64,000 nucleotides of DNA from DATFDN01 sp963756495 (lineage in GTDB: Bacteria > Pseudomonadota > Alphaproteobacteria > Acetobacterales > Acetobacteraceae). A program made the translations under genes and the position numbers. Shown piece after piece: positions 51,434-60,872 of this stretch (position 1 is the stretch's first letter; each line of letters begins with the position of its first letter). Location: the NCBI GenBank assembly GCA_963756495.1, contig CAVWNS010000009.1, positions 372,001 to 436,000 of the forward strand, written 5' to 3'. The notes beneath the pieces are model-generated. The model searched no databases and was not told the DNA's origin. It worked only from the letters and a program-made list of their open reading frames with translations.

Positions 51434-51548
51434 GCGATCACCAGCGCTCGACCCCTCCCCCAGCCCCTCCCGCAAGGGGAAGGGAGCTACAAACCGGCCG
51501 AAAGCCCCGCGACCAGCCGTACAGCGGTGGCCACGTTTTTGCCGCCCT

Positions 51549-52326
51549 TCAGGGTGGCGGCGTGCTCGCGTAATAGCCGGCCGCCTTGTCGATTTCTTCC
51601 GGCGTCAGGTGCTGCGCGACATTCCGCATCTGCCCGTCAATGTCGTTATGCCGCGCGCCAGCTGCGAAGGCCTGAAGCTGCGTGCGCAGATAGACCTCCG
51701 GCTGACCTTCCAGCCAAGCACTGCCGAGCTTGTAATCCAGAGCGCCGTGACACGCGCCGCAGGGGGCGATGCTGCGCATGGGTGCGCCGGTGAGCACAAT
51801 CCGGGGACGGGGCGGACCGGGATGATAGCCCGGTAGGCGCGGCAGATAGGCGTAGTACGCGGCGAGGTCGCGCAGATCCTGGTCGGACAGGTTGGCGACC
51901 AGCGGCGCCATGACCGCGCTCATTCGCGCGCCAGTCTGGATGTCCTTCAGTTCCTTGTAAATGTAGGACGGATATTGTCCGGCGAGATTGGGCGAGTTCG
52001 CCTGGCTCAGCCCGCGCGCGCCGTGGCACATCGTGCATCGCAGGGCGAGCGTGGCGCCGCGACCGATGGAATCCGCATCCGCTGGCTGCATCATGGTCGG
52101 GTGTCAGCACCACCTGCGAGACCGGCCGCACGGGCTCGATGATCTGCGCCCGCTCCGGTGCCCGGCGCAGCAGCCCAGCGGCGCTGCAGATGGCGTCCCA
52201 CAGCCCGGTGTAGCCCGCATTCGCTTGCATCATCGGCAGCAGGACGAAGCCGGCGAGCACGGCCGCGACCGCGACGCCCACGGTCGCGCCGACGCTGGCG
52301 GCGACCCAGCGATCCCGCAGGGTCAT
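51549..52326 (-). pseudogene. Membrane-anchored di-heme cytochrome c, frameshifted
   Basis: The N-terminal frame from ATG 52326 has a membrane anchor (GATVGVAVAAVLAGFVLL) and a linker to VRPVSQVVLT. Near 52096-52100 one extra base shifts the frame. The second frame continues with MMQPADADSIGRGATLAL and two heme motifs, CTMCH and CGACH, each with a later Met ligand candidate (SAVMAPLVANLSDQ and GQMRNVAQHLT), as in cytochrome c4/c553-type proteins. Length is 3n+1; repaired it would have about 258 residues. Its start overlaps the stop of oxidase subunit I (ATGA), so it is the last gene of the oxidase operon and the likely direct electron donor. Confidence 0.85.
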
Positions 52327-53948
52327 CGCAGATCACCCACGCGCACGGCGGGCACCGCGGTGCCCGGCACGGCCATGAGATGCGCGATGGGAAAGCCATA
52401 GTTCACGACAGTGAGCCCCACCATGAGCCCCAGCCAGAGGCCAAACCCGTTCAGCACTGCCGGCATGCGCTGCGGCGGATGCACCGCCACGCTGAAGCGG
52501 TACTCCCCAGGCGCCACGCGCGGCGCCCAGTGTCCGCGGATCAGCACGAGCAGGAACAGGAAACCGGAGACGAGCACGACCGCGCCGCCCAATACCGACA
52601 GCATCACCGGTATCGCTTGCGGCGCGATGGCGGGGTCGGAGAAATCGTAGAATGCCATCCGGCGCGGCATGCCGAGGATGCCGACCCAGTGCCAGGGGAA
52701 GGTCAGCACGATCATGCCGACGAACCAGGTCCAGAGCTGCGCACGCATCAGCCCGTAGCAGGTGAGCGCCCGCCCGGTCAGGTGTGGCCACATGTCATAA
52801 GCGAGCGCGAAATACATGATCACGATCGCGCCCGCGAAGATCAGGTGGAAATGGCCGGTTATCCACTGCGTGTTATGCACGGACGTGTTGAGCTGATAGC
52901 TCATGTTGATCGCCCCGCCCGCGCCACCGAAGCCCAGGAGGATGAAGGAGAAGGTGACCGCCAGCATTATCGGATTGCGCCAGGGCAGCGCGCCGATCCA
53001 GCCGAACAGGCCACGCCCGCCGCGCAACCTTCCGGCGATCTCCACCGAGGCGGAAATTGTGAACACCGTGATCAGCGTGGGCAGGACCACGACGGCGGTG
53101 AACACCGAATGCAGGTATTTGAAGCCTTGGCCCACCTGCGGATCGGCAAACAGATGATGGATGCCGATCGGCATGGCGACCACCAGGAACAGCGCGAACG
53201 CCACGCGGCCCATGGGATCGCTGAACAGCCGGCCGCCGATCGCGCGCGGCACGACCGTGTAATAGGCGATGTAGGTCGGCATGAGCCAGAAATAGACGAT
53301 GGCGTGCAGCGTCCAGGAAAAGAACACGCGCGCCAGGCCGGCATCGATGGTGTTCCGCCAGCCCAGCGCCACGGGCAGGATCTGGAACAGGAGTTCGATC
53401 GCGGCGCCCACCGCCGTCCAGCCCCAGAGATAGGAACCGGCCACGTTCATGAACATCGGCAGCGGCACGGCGCGGCCGGGATTCTCGCGTTTCCATCGGT
53501 AGAGATTGACCGACATGAGCGCGACCCAGATCCAGGAGCCGACGACGACAAGCACGATGCCGATATAATAGAACGGGCTGGCGATCAGCGGCGGATAGAA
53601 AGTGTAGAGGACGGAGGCGCGCCCTGCCGCGATCGGCAGCACCGCGGTGATCGTGCCGACAAGCGCCAGGGCGAAGCCAGCCCAGGCCCAGCGCACGCCG
53701 ATCAGCCTCCTGTTCAGCGCGGTCTCCGTGATGAAGTAGCCCACGCCCATGGCGATCAGCGTCGGCAGCACATAAGCCATCGCCGTGCCGTGCGCGGTGA
53801 CGGAGCGATAGTACCACTCCGGATCGCCGAGCCACGCATGCAGCGGGCTGCGGATGAACATCTGCCATTCGCCAAGGACCAGCGCGACGAGAAAACCGGC
53901 GAAACCGAGCCAGAGATGGGCCAGGATCAGGCGCCTATTGACCGGCAC
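52323..53948 (-). CDS. Heme-copper oxidase subunit I, ba3 (B-family) type
   Basis: Catalytic subunit of a terminal cytochrome c oxidase, 541 residues with 12-13 transmembrane helices. Ligands: low-spin heme His in SVTAHGTAMAYVLP, CuB His with crosslinked-type Tyr in FFSWTLHAIVYFWLM, the CuB His pair in PIGIHHLFADP, and both His of the a3/a site in WITGHFHLIFAG. The residues for the D-channel of A-type oxidases (the N-x10-N/E pattern) are absent, which together with the HAIVY order points to the B-family. It starts within subunit II (14-base overlap) and reduces O2 while pumping protons, probably at low oxygen. Confidence 0.9.
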   Translation of the reverse strand: MPVNRRLILAHLWLGFAGFLVALVLGEWQMFIRSPLHAWLGDPEWYYRSVTAHGTAMAYVLPTLIAMGVGYFITETALNRRLIGVRWAWAGFALALVGTITAVLPIAAGRASVLYTFYPPLIASPFYYIGIVLVVVGSWIWVALMSVNLYRWKRENPGRAVPLPMFMNVAGSYLWGWTAVGAAIELLFQILPVALGWRNTIDAGLARVFFSWTLHAIVYFWLMPTYIAYYTVVPRAIGGRLFSDPMGRVAFALFLVVAMPIGIHHLFADPQVGQGFKYLHSVFTAVVVLPTLITVFTISASVEIAGRLRGGRGLFGWIGALPWRNPIMLAVTFSFILLGFGGAGGAINMSYQLNTSVHNTQWITGHFHLIFAGAIVIMYFALAYDMWPHLTGRALTCYGLMRAQLWTWFVGMIVLTFPWHWVGILGMPRRMAFYDFSDPAIAPQAIPVMLSVLGGAVVLVSGFLFLLVLIRGHWAPRVAPGEYRFSVAVHPPQRMPAVLNGFGLWLGLMVGLTVVNYGFPIAHLMAVPGTAVPAVRVGDLR

Positions 53949-54498
53949 AGCTCAGCCTCCGCTCCGTAGCCGCCATCTGGCGGAACGTGTCGTGGTCGAT
54001 CACCTTCACATGCGCCCACATGCCTTCGTGCCCCACGCCACAGAATTCGTGGCACGGCATCAGCCGTTCGCCGGTTCGGGAGAATTTCGTGCTGATGGTG
54101 GACACGAATCCAGGGATCAGCATGAGGTTCACGTTGGTGCCGGTGATGAGGAATCCGTGCACCACGTCCCCGCTCGTCGCGCGGATGCTGATCGGCGTAT
54201 CCGCCGGCACCAGCAGGCAGGGCGGCGTGAACGAATATTGCTGCCCGACCGCGCGCACCGTCACCGATCCGTCCGGTTCCAGCGCGCTGCCGAGATTGCT
54301 CTCCATGAACTCGCCCGAAAGATGCAGCGTGCGCGGATCGGCCGTCTCCACCCGGCTTTGCGGCATCGTCGCCTGATGCACGCCGGCGAATGTCGCCGCC
54401 AGGACCAGCACACAGATAACGCAAACGGCAAACGTCCCCCAGCGCCGCTCGATCCGTTCGGCCTGTCGTGCAAGTGAATGGTCCGCGTCCCCGCTCAT
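53935..54498 (-). CDS. Cytochrome c oxidase subunit II, CuA-containing
   Basis: Protein of 187 residues with one N-terminal transmembrane helix (FAVCVICVLVLAATFAGV) and a periplasmic cupredoxin domain. The CuA site is complete: His in SGDVVHGFLITG and the Cys-Cys-His-Met cluster LMPCHEFCGVGHEGMW. The short length and single helix fit B-family (ba3) oxidases. ATG 54498 overlaps the stop of the small subunit gene by ATGA, and its own end overlaps subunit I. It accepts electrons from the cytochromes c encoded in the same operon. Confidence 0.92.
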   Translation of the reverse strand: MSGDADHSLARQAERIERRWGTFAVCVICVLVLAATFAGVHQATMPQSRVETADPRTLHLSGEFMESNLGSALEPDGSVTVRAVGQQYSFTPPCLLVPADTPISIRATSGDVVHGFLITGTNVNLMLIPGFVSTISTKFSRTGERLMPCHEFCGVGHEGMWAHVKVIDHDTFRQMAATERRLSCAGQ

Positions 54499-54668
54499 GG
54501 CGCGCTCGCCCGCGGCATGAACACCAACAGGTAGAATGCGAACCAGATGGCAACCACGATGACGGTGGCGATGCCGGCAAGTGTCACCGCGCCCCACGCG
54601 CCGCCTCGCAACGCCGCATCTACCGCTTCGTCCGACGGAGCCTCGATCTGGTCATCCGGTGTGATCAT
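54495..54668 (-). CDS. Small oxidase-associated membrane subunit
   Basis: A 57-residue frame, below common size limits, lies between the tri-heme cytochrome and subunit II genes. It begins MITPDDQIEAPSDEAVDAA and has one helix, GIATVIVVAIWFAFYLLVFM. Stop and next start overlap by ATGA, and seven bases separate it from the preceding gene, so it is translated as part of the operon. Single-helix subunits (subunit IIa/CoxIV-like) are known from ba3 oxidases and help hold the complex. Assignment rests on topology and position. Confidence 0.78.
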   Translation of the reverse strand: MITPDDQIEAPSDEAVDAALRGGAWGAVTLAGIATVIVVAIWFAFYLLVFMPRASAP

Positions 54669-54675
54669 GTGCGCC

Positions 54676-55926
54676 TCAATCGAGCGGTGCGGTCCGCAAC
54701 TCGTTCGCCTGCCGTGCGGTCACGGGTTCGCCGTGATTGCCCCAGGCCTGTCGGATGTACGTGACGACGGCGGCCACCTCGTCATCCGACAGCGACTGCG
54801 CGAAGGGCGGCATGCCATGGGGTTCAGGGTTTTCCTGCGTGCCGGGCGGATAGCCGCCGTTCAGCACCATGCGAATCGGATTCACCGCCGATTGCATCAT
54901 GATCGATTGATTGCCGGAGAGCGGCGGATAGGCAGGCGGATCTCCGTGCCCGTCGGCGCCGTGGCAGGTCGCACATTGCGCGTTGTAGACGGTCTTGCCG
55001 AGGTCCATTAGCAGGGTGCTCTCGCCAGGAGGCAAGGGCGTGGCATTTCCCGAGGGTGGCGCCTGCTGGCCGAGGCTTTTGAGGTAGATCGCCATGGCGC
55101 GTATGTCGTCATCGGACAAATATTGCAGGCTGTCGTAGACCACTTCCGCCATGGGCCCGTACACCGCGCCCTTGGCGGACGCGCCCTTGCGCAGCAGGTC
55201 CACGATGTCCTCGAGGCTCCACTCGCCCAATCCCGCCTGCGCATTCGAGTTGAGCGCCGGCGCGTACCAGTCCTGCATGGGAATGAGCCCACCCTGGAAT
55301 GCGTGTGATTCCGACGTGCCGCCAAGCGCGTTGATGGGCGAGTGGCACATGGAACAATGCCCGAGCCCAGCAACCAGATACGCGCCGCGATTCCATGCCG
55401 CGGATTTCGAGGGGTCCGGTTTGTAGGTGCCCTCCTGAAAAAACAGCGTGCGCCAGCCGAGGATGAGCGCGCGGTTGTTGTACGGGAAATTCAGCTCGTT
55501 TTGCCTGTTCGGAGCATGAACGGCAGGAACCGAGCGCAGATAGGCGAACAGCGCATCGCTATCCTCTCGCGTCACCTTCGTGTAGTTGGGGAACGGCATG
55601 GCCGGATAGATCAGCCCGCCATCCGGCGAACGGCCAGTGTGCATCATCGCGTAGAACTGGTCGGCAGTCCAATGACCAATTCCGTACTCCGGGTCCGGCG
55701 AGATGTTCGAGGAATAGAGCGTGCCGAACGGCGTGGGCATGGCACGCCCGCCCGCAAATGGCTGGCCGCCGGGGGCCGTGTGACAGGCGATGCAGTCGCC
55801 AGCCCGCGCGAGGTATTCGCCGTGACCAATCGTCGCCGCATCCCCGCCCTGAGCGGCCGCGCGTCCGGCGGGCAGCAGCAGGAGCAGCGCGATCGCCCTG
55901 GCCTTGCGCGCCACCGACCGCCTCAT
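54676..55926 (-). CDS. Tri-heme cytochrome c (alcohol/gluconate dehydrogenase cytochrome subunit-like)
   Basis: Exported cytochrome of 416 residues with a Sec signal peptide (RAIALLLLLPAGRAAA) and three heme-binding CXXCH motifs: CIACH, CSMCH and CATCH. It has the family strings GEYLARAGDCIACHTAPGG, AYLVAGLGHCSMCHSP and GMPPFAQSLSDDEVAAVVTYIR with typical Met ligands. Proteins with this architecture are the cytochrome subunits of membrane alcohol, aldehyde or gluconate dehydrogenases, passing electrons to ubiquinone or an oxidase. Here no dehydrogenase is adjacent; it sits in the oxidase operon, so it may feed CuA directly. It overlaps the di-heme gene start by four bases. Confidence 0.92.
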   Translation of the reverse strand: MRRSVARKARAIALLLLLPAGRAAAQGGDAATIGHGEYLARAGDCIACHTAPGGQPFAGGRAMPTPFGTLYSSNISPDPEYGIGHWTADQFYAMMHTGRSPDGGLIYPAMPFPNYTKVTREDSDALFAYLRSVPAVHAPNRQNELNFPYNNRALILGWRTLFFQEGTYKPDPSKSAAWNRGAYLVAGLGHCSMCHSPINALGGTSESHAFQGGLIPMQDWYAPALNSNAQAGLGEWSLEDIVDLLRKGASAKGAVYGPMAEVVYDSLQYLSDDDIRAMAIYLKSLGQQAPPSGNATPLPPGESTLLMDLGKTVYNAQCATCHGADGHGDPPAYPPLSGNQSIMMQSAVNPIRMVLNGGYPPGTQENPEPHGMPPFAQSLSDDEVAAVVTYIRQAWGNHGEPVTARQANELRTAPLD

Positions 55927-56708
55927 TGCGGCTCGCTCCCGCAGCGGAGCGGCATGGACAGCGTGCCCTTCGGCACCGGCGACGGGTCCGCCGGCACGGG
56001 CTGCGCCGAGAGCCAGGCGGCCACCGCGGTCACGTCCCCCTCCGTCAGATGCGCAGCGACGAGCTGCATGCAGTCGGGCGCGGCCGCGGTGCGCGTGCCG
56101 TAGCGCCAGGCGCCGAGCTGCGCGGTGATGTACTGGGCGTTCAGCCCGACCAGCCCAGGGATGGCCGGCTCCATCCCAGTCAGGTGCGGGCCGTGGCAGC
56201 CGGAGCAGGGCGGGACGCCGCGATCGGGCGCGCCATGCGCCACGAGATCCTGCCCCTGCGCCAGCACTGCGTCGCTCACCGTCGAGACCGGCCGTGGCGG
56301 CGCCGGCGGGCGCTGCGCCGCGAAGAAGGTGGCCATCTGCTTCAGATAAGCGTCTGTTTGGAACTCCAGCAGGTAGTTCATGGGCGGATAGCGCCGTCGC
56401 CCCTGGCGGAACGCCACGAGCTGGTTGTCGAGATACCCGGCCGGCTTGCCGGCGAGGCGCGGGAAATACGGGTTGCTAGTGCCCTGGCCTTGCGCGCCAT
56501 GGCAGGGCGCGCAGGCAAGAACCCGGCTCTGAATGTCCTGTTGCGCTTGCGGAGCGGATTGGGCGAACACGGCGCCCGGACTCCACGCGCCCGCCGAGAC
56601 AAAGGCAACCAGCAGCAGGATTCGCGCCAACGATCCTCTCCGCGGCAGGCGCCGACACACTCCGTGCCGGACGAAGATTTCCCCTCGAACCCATGCGATT
56701 GGAAACAA
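55923..56708 (-). CDS. Di-heme cytochrome c, c4-like
   Basis: First gene of the oxidase operon, 261 residues. The signal peptide (ARILLLVAFVSAGAW to AVFAQ) is followed by two cytochrome domains with CAPCH and CSGCH, each with the c4 pattern: FPRLAGKPAGYLDNQLVAFR in domain 1 and IPGLVGLNAQYITAQLGAWR in domain 2, and Met ligand candidates in PPMNYLL and a late segment. Cytochromes c4 bind oxidases in many proteobacteria. The annotated start at 56708 has an unusually long n-region; GTG at 56672 may be the real start. It overlaps the tri-heme gene by ATGA. Confidence 0.9.
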   Translation of the reverse strand: MFPIAWVRGEIFVRHGVCRRLPRRGSLARILLLVAFVSAGAWSPGAVFAQSAPQAQQDIQSRVLACAPCHGAQGQGTSNPYFPRLAGKPAGYLDNQLVAFRQGRRRYPPMNYLLEFQTDAYLKQMATFFAAQRPPAPPRPVSTVSDAVLAQGQDLVAHGAPDRGVPPCSGCHGPHLTGMEPAIPGLVGLNAQYITAQLGAWRYGTRTAAAPDCMQLVAAHLTEGDVTAVAAWLSAQPVPADPSPVPKGTLSMPLRCGSEPQ

Positions 56709-56862
56709 GTCGCCCCTCGACGTTCATGCGTCTGGCATGGAAGGCTTCGGAACGTAAGTCCCGTGTCCGTGAGGAGAACGGACCCGAAAGAAACCGGGTC
56801 TGTAGGACCCTGTGCGATCGGCGCGTGCGCCCGGTGCCAACGCGGCGCTCTCCGTCCGCCTG

Positions 56863-58444
56863 TCAGGCGCGGCGAATGTTCCAGAACACGGGATTGCCCC
56901 TCAGCAGGCCCGTCAGGTTCGCCCGGTACGCGGTCGGGGCGGAGTACCTGACCAAGCGGGATATACGGCACGTCATGGAACGCCTGTCGCTGCATCGCCG
57001 CGCAGAGCTTTTTTTGCGCGCCGAGGTCGGGGGCCCGCAGCCACTCGGCGCGCAACGCCTCCAGTCTGGGGCTGCTCGGCCAACCGACGGTGGCATCCTG
57101 GCCGTTGCCGCGCAGGAACACGTGGCCGACCGGATTGGATTGGTCGATGCCGGCCCAGGACGTGTGAAAGATGCTCCAGCCGCCCTGATCGACCGGCTCC
57201 TTCTTGGCGCGGCGTTGCACCAGTGTCGCCCAGTCCATCGCCTGATAGGCGATGTTGACGCCGATCTTCGTCATCATGTCGCTGGTGATGTCGGCGAGCG
57301 CCTTCGCGCTGGCGATGTCGGTGGGTGCGAGCAACACCACTTTCTCTCCCTTGTAGCCGGCGGCCTCCAGGTCGCGCTTCACCTTCGCCAGATCGCGCGG
57401 CCCGGTCAGCGCTTGCATGCCGGCATCGCTCGCCATCGGGGTGCCGGGGCAGAAATAGCCGCACTGGTCGTTCCACATGGCGTGGTCTGTACCGACCATG
57501 CCGATCATGTACTCCGATTGCTGGACCGCCCCGACGATCGCGCGGCGGATCGCGTCATTGTTGAACGGGGGCTGCAACTGGTTGAACCGCATCGTGGCGA
57601 TGAAGCCGGTGGGATCGTTGGCGCGAACCGTCAGGTTCTTGTCCGCCTTCAACAGGCCCAGAAGGTCGGCATCCGGAGTCAGCCACCAATCCATCTCGCC
57701 CTGCCGCAGGGCCGAGGCGACGGTGCTCGGATCGGGGAGGATGTGCCATTCCACACGGTCGAAATGGGCGACTTTCGGCCCGGCGGTGCCATCCGGCGTA
57801 CCGCTCGGGCGCGGCACGTAGCCGGTGAACCGCTCATAGGCGACGAGCGAGCCCGATACGCGCTCGTCGGCTTTGTAGCGATACGGTCCGCTGCCGACCA
57901 TCTCCGTCACCGCCTTGAACGGGTCCGTCGCGGCCAGCCGCTCCGGCATGATCGCGCAGATGCTGGGCGGGGTCTTGCCGAGCGCATCGGGGAGCAAGGG
58001 AAACGGGTATTTCAGGCGAAAGACGATGGTTCTGTCGTCGGGGGCGTCCAGCTCGTCGGTCGCGGCCAGAAGCGCCTGGCCGTAGGAATCGCGCGCCCCC
58101 CAGCGCTTGATGCTGGCAACGCAGTCACGCGCCAGCACCGGTGTGGCGTCATGAAATCTCAGGCCGGGGCGGAGCACAAGCCGCGCCAGCTTGCCGTCGT
58201 TCTCGACGCTGTAGCCCTCGACCATCTGCGGCTGCGCGTTGTAGGCGCTGTCCACGCCGAAGAGGGTGTCGAACACCAGGAAGGCGTGATCGCGGGTCTG
58301 GTATGTGGTCGTCCAGATCGGGTCGAGCACGGCGAGATCGGCTTGCGGGACGAAGCGGATCACCTGACTGTTTGCCCCGCGCGAGATCGCCGGTATGGCC
58401 AGCACGGAAGCACCCGTGGCGAGGAATGTGCGGCGTCGCATCAT
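56863..58444 (-). pseudogene. Tat-exported SBP_bac_5 ABC substrate-binding protein, frameshifted near the end
   Basis: Periplasmic binding protein for peptides, nickel or opines, family 5. The N-terminus MMRRRTFLATGASVLAIPAIS is a twin-arginine-type signal, with AAGGGA five bases before ATG 58444. Family landmarks include RFVPQADLAVLDPIWTTT, LARLVLRPGLRFHDATPVL, VGSGPYRYKADE and MRFNQLQPPFNNDAIRRAI. Near 56946 GGTCAGTAC is read with an extra base as CAGGTAC, so the last 30 residues (continuing TAYRANLTGLLRGNP) shift frame and the other frame runs on falsely. Length is 3n+1; repaired protein about 526 residues. No permease genes are adjacent. Confidence 0.87.
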
Positions 58445-58479
58445 ACGGTCCCTTTCTTGCGAGTGGCGCCCGCATCCGC

Positions 58480-59577
58480 TCACGCGGTTCGCGGGTGCTC
58501 AAGGAAGAAGCGCACCATCTCCTGCGTTGCATCGGGACCCTGCGGATCGGTGTACGAGCCGGCGGGGCTGCCTCCGGCCCAGGCATGGCCCGCGCCGTGG
58601 ATGACCCATTGCTCCAGCACCGTCTTGCCTTCCCTGTTCTCGAACAGCGTGCAGGTGTAGGCGTGCCCGCCCGGCACGCGGCCCTCCTGAGCGATCGTCT
58701 GCATTTTCGTGTCCCGTGCCGATTGGGCGATCACCTCATCGGCGTTGCGCGGGTGCACGGTGCTGTCGCGGTCGCCGTGGAACACGATGGCCGGCACGAG
58801 CCGCCTGCCCACGCCGGTGGCGCCCGGCCCGTGGTGGGCCTGTCCGCCACTGCCCTGCCGCATCGCGGCGAACGCCGAGGGCAGGTCGCGGGCGGCGCCG
58901 CAAGCGAGGCCGGAATGCACGCAGATGGCGGCATAGAGGTCGGGATAGGACGCACCCATGATCGCCGCGGCGGCCCCGCCGGCCGATAGCCCGGCGACAT
59001 AGACGCGCCGCGGATCGATCGGGTAATGCTGCATCACCTCTCGCGTGATGCCCGCGATCAGCGACGGCTCGCCGTGGTCGCGCCGTTGATCGTCGGCGCT
59101 GAACCAGTTCCAGCATTTGGAGCTGTTGGCGGCCTTGGTCTGTCCGGGATAGGCCACCAGGAACCCATGCTGGTCGGCCGCCGCGTTCATGCGCGTGCCG
59201 GCGGCGAAGTCGTCCGGCGACTGATTGCAGCCGTGCAGCATGACGATCAAGGGAACCGCGCCTTCGAGGCGGCTTGGCACATAGAGCCTGTATGGCCGGC
59301 TGCCGGCCTCATTGGTGAACGTCTTCGTGAGGAACCGCCCATCCGCGGCGTCGCGCTCGGTCGTCTCGGCGGGGGATGCAGGCGCATCGGGATGACCGAT
59401 GACCCGATCGAGGAAGCCGCGCAGTGCGGCCGGGATTGCGGACCCGGATGGCCCGTCGCCGGGTCCCGCCCCTGCGCCTGGGAGAACGTGCTGTAGCAAG
59501 GCGGTGACCTTGGCCAGCCGTCCTGCTCCGGGCTGGCGCATCGCCGAAAGCAAGTTTTCGGGTCGCAAAATGCTCAT
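58480..59577 (-). CDS. PHB-depolymerase family esterase
   Basis: Alpha/beta-hydrolase of 365 residues of the extracellular PHB depolymerase catalytic type 1 group (LpqC-like). The oxyanion motif is IVMLHGCNQSPDDF, the lipase box GLSAGGAAAAIMG with Ser198, the Asp in FHGDRDSTVHP and the His in VIHGAGHAWAGG. The N-terminus has no clear signal peptide but an extension of 80 residues resembling a pro-region, which fits enzymes active on native polyhydroxybutyrate or other esters. The upstream ribbon-helix-helix protein may control it. Feruloyl or polyester activity is an alternative. Confidence 0.88.
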   Translation of the reverse strand: MSILRPENLLSAMRQPGAGRLAKVTALLQHVLPGAGAGPGDGPSGSAIPAALRGFLDRVIGHPDAPASPAETTERDAADGRFLTKTFTNEAGSRPYRLYVPSRLEGAVPLIVMLHGCNQSPDDFAAGTRMNAAADQHGFLVAYPGQTKAANSSKCWNWFSADDQRRDHGEPSLIAGITREVMQHYPIDPRRVYVAGLSAGGAAAAIMGASYPDLYAAICVHSGLACGAARDLPSAFAAMRQGSGGQAHHGPGATGVGRRLVPAIVFHGDRDSTVHPRNADEVIAQSARDTKMQTIAQEGRVPGGHAYTCTLFENREGKTVLEQWVIHGAGHAWAGGSPAGSYTDPQGPDATQEMVRFFLEHPRTA

Positions 59578-59660
59578 GTTGCCGTAATCCTGTGCATGAG
59601 GAAGGGAGCAGGAGTTTCCTGCGCGTGCCGTGCGGTCCGGGAGGAAGGCCGTGTCGCCGG

Positions 59661-60089
59661 TCAGTGCATACGGTCGGCCAGGGCGGCCCGCACGTCGGCG
59701 CTCGCGTGCAGCGCACCCAGGACCGTGACCGATTGGATCGTCGCTCGGGCAAGCTCGGGGGTGACATCCCGGGCGATGGTGGCAAGCCCAAGCACGTTGA
59801 TTCGCACCATCTCGCGGTTCGCGCGCACCGCCTCGAGAGCCTCGCGGCTATAGTGGCAGAGCCCCAGGTCAAGGGTCTTTCGCGCCACGGATTTGCGGAC
59901 GGCGTCGCCTTGACGGTCCAGCTGGTTGCGGATGGCGGTGCGAATGAAGTCCGTCCGGTTCGCGTAGAAGCCGTCCTGCACCAACAAGTCGATCTGGCCG
60001 AGATCCACGAAGCCAAGATTGACGGTGATCTTCTCGCTGTCCGCGGGCTTCGGCCGCAGTTCGTGCCCGGTGCCGACCATCAACTCCAT
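59661..60089 (-). CDS. Ribbon-helix-helix (CopG-like) regulator
   Basis: Protein of 142 residues. Residues 20-60 carry the RHH pattern: EKITVNLGFVDLGQIDLLV forming the strand and first helix, then FYANRTDFIRTAIRNQLD as the second helix. The C-terminal half (RKTLDLGLCHYSREALEA, VRINVLGLATIARDVTPE) has weak repeats and may mediate oligomerisation or bind PHB-type granules. It is co-directional with and 83 bases upstream of the PHB-depolymerase-like gene, so a regulatory or structural role in that metabolism is plausible. Confidence 0.75.
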   Translation of the reverse strand: MELMVGTGHELRPKPADSEKITVNLGFVDLGQIDLLVQDGFYANRTDFIRTAIRNQLDRQGDAVRKSVARKTLDLGLCHYSREALEAVRANREMVRINVLGLATIARDVTPELARATIQSVTVLGALHASADVRAALADRMH

Positions 60090-60193
60090 CCCATTACCAT
60101 CCGCCTGGATGGTAATTAGGCATCGACAAGGAGATCTACAAGACTGGGCGTGCGCTGCGGCAGATCACGGGCTCTCCGGCTGTCACACCGGCG

Positions 60194-60872
60194 TCAGCCC
60201 AGCGCATGGGCGAGCGCGAAGCTGAACAGCCGCTCACGACCGAGGAGGAACACCCGCCCGCCGCGCGGGAACAGTTGCGTGATCGCCGGATCGCTCACGT
60301 TGAGCCCGCCGGTGTAGGTGCCGAAGGCCGGCATGACGAGCCGTCGTGGGTCCGCCACGAAGCACGGACGGCAAACGGCGGTGCCGCGTGCGGGGATCGT
60401 GGCCTTGGGATGGAAGTGCCCGCTGACCTCCCCGGCCGGGGAGCGGCGTGCTGCCTGGTGGCGGAACACCAGCGGCCCGGCCGCGAACACCTCGACCGAC
60501 TCGCCGCCCAAGCCCGCCGGGCGGCACGGGATCGTGGTTGCCGCGCACCCAGACCAGACGCAGCGTCGCGCCGATGGCGCGCAGCCGTCCCGCCTCTCCG
60601 CCCGGCAGGCGGGATGCAGCTTCGATGTCGTGGAAGGAATCGCCCAGCGCCACCAGAACGCGCGGGCGCCAGTGACGCAGCAGGACCACCAGGCGGTCGA
60701 TCGTCGCCCGCGTGTCCCAGGGCGGCACCAACATCCCGCGCCGCGCCAACGAGGAGCCCTTCTCCAGATGCAAATCGGAGACGGCGAGCAACTCCTGCGC
60801 CGGCCAATAGAGCGCGCCGGCCGGATCGAGCATCAGCCGCTCGCCGGCCAGATGCAGCGGCGCGGCGGTCAT
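60194..60872 (-). pseudogene. pdeM: Ligase-associated metallophosphoesterase PdeM, frameshifted
   Basis: Calcineurin-like phosphoesterase of the ligase-associated DNA damage response system. First frame: AVSDLHLEKGSSLARRG (metal Asp-His), VALGDSFHD and VWVRGNHDP. An extra base in the CCC at 60507-60509 breaks the frame inside GGLGGESVEV. The second frame holds AAGPLVFRHQA, the metal His motif VSGHFHPKATI and VMPAFGTYTGGLN. Length is 3n+1; one base removed gives about 225 residues. The start overlaps the helicase stop by ATGA. A nuclease role in repair is known from the system, not proven for each member. Confidence 0.88.

Noticed and set aside
51455..51490. C/G-rich palindrome after phoB as a rho-independent terminator
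   Set aside because: A short TCCC-GCAA-GGGGA hairpin is visible, but no T tract follows on either strand; it resembles a common interspersed palindrome instead.
52158..53969. 603-codon open frame on the plus strand opposite oxidase subunit I
   Set aside because: Shadow frame; the minus strand encodes all heme-copper ligands of a known protein.
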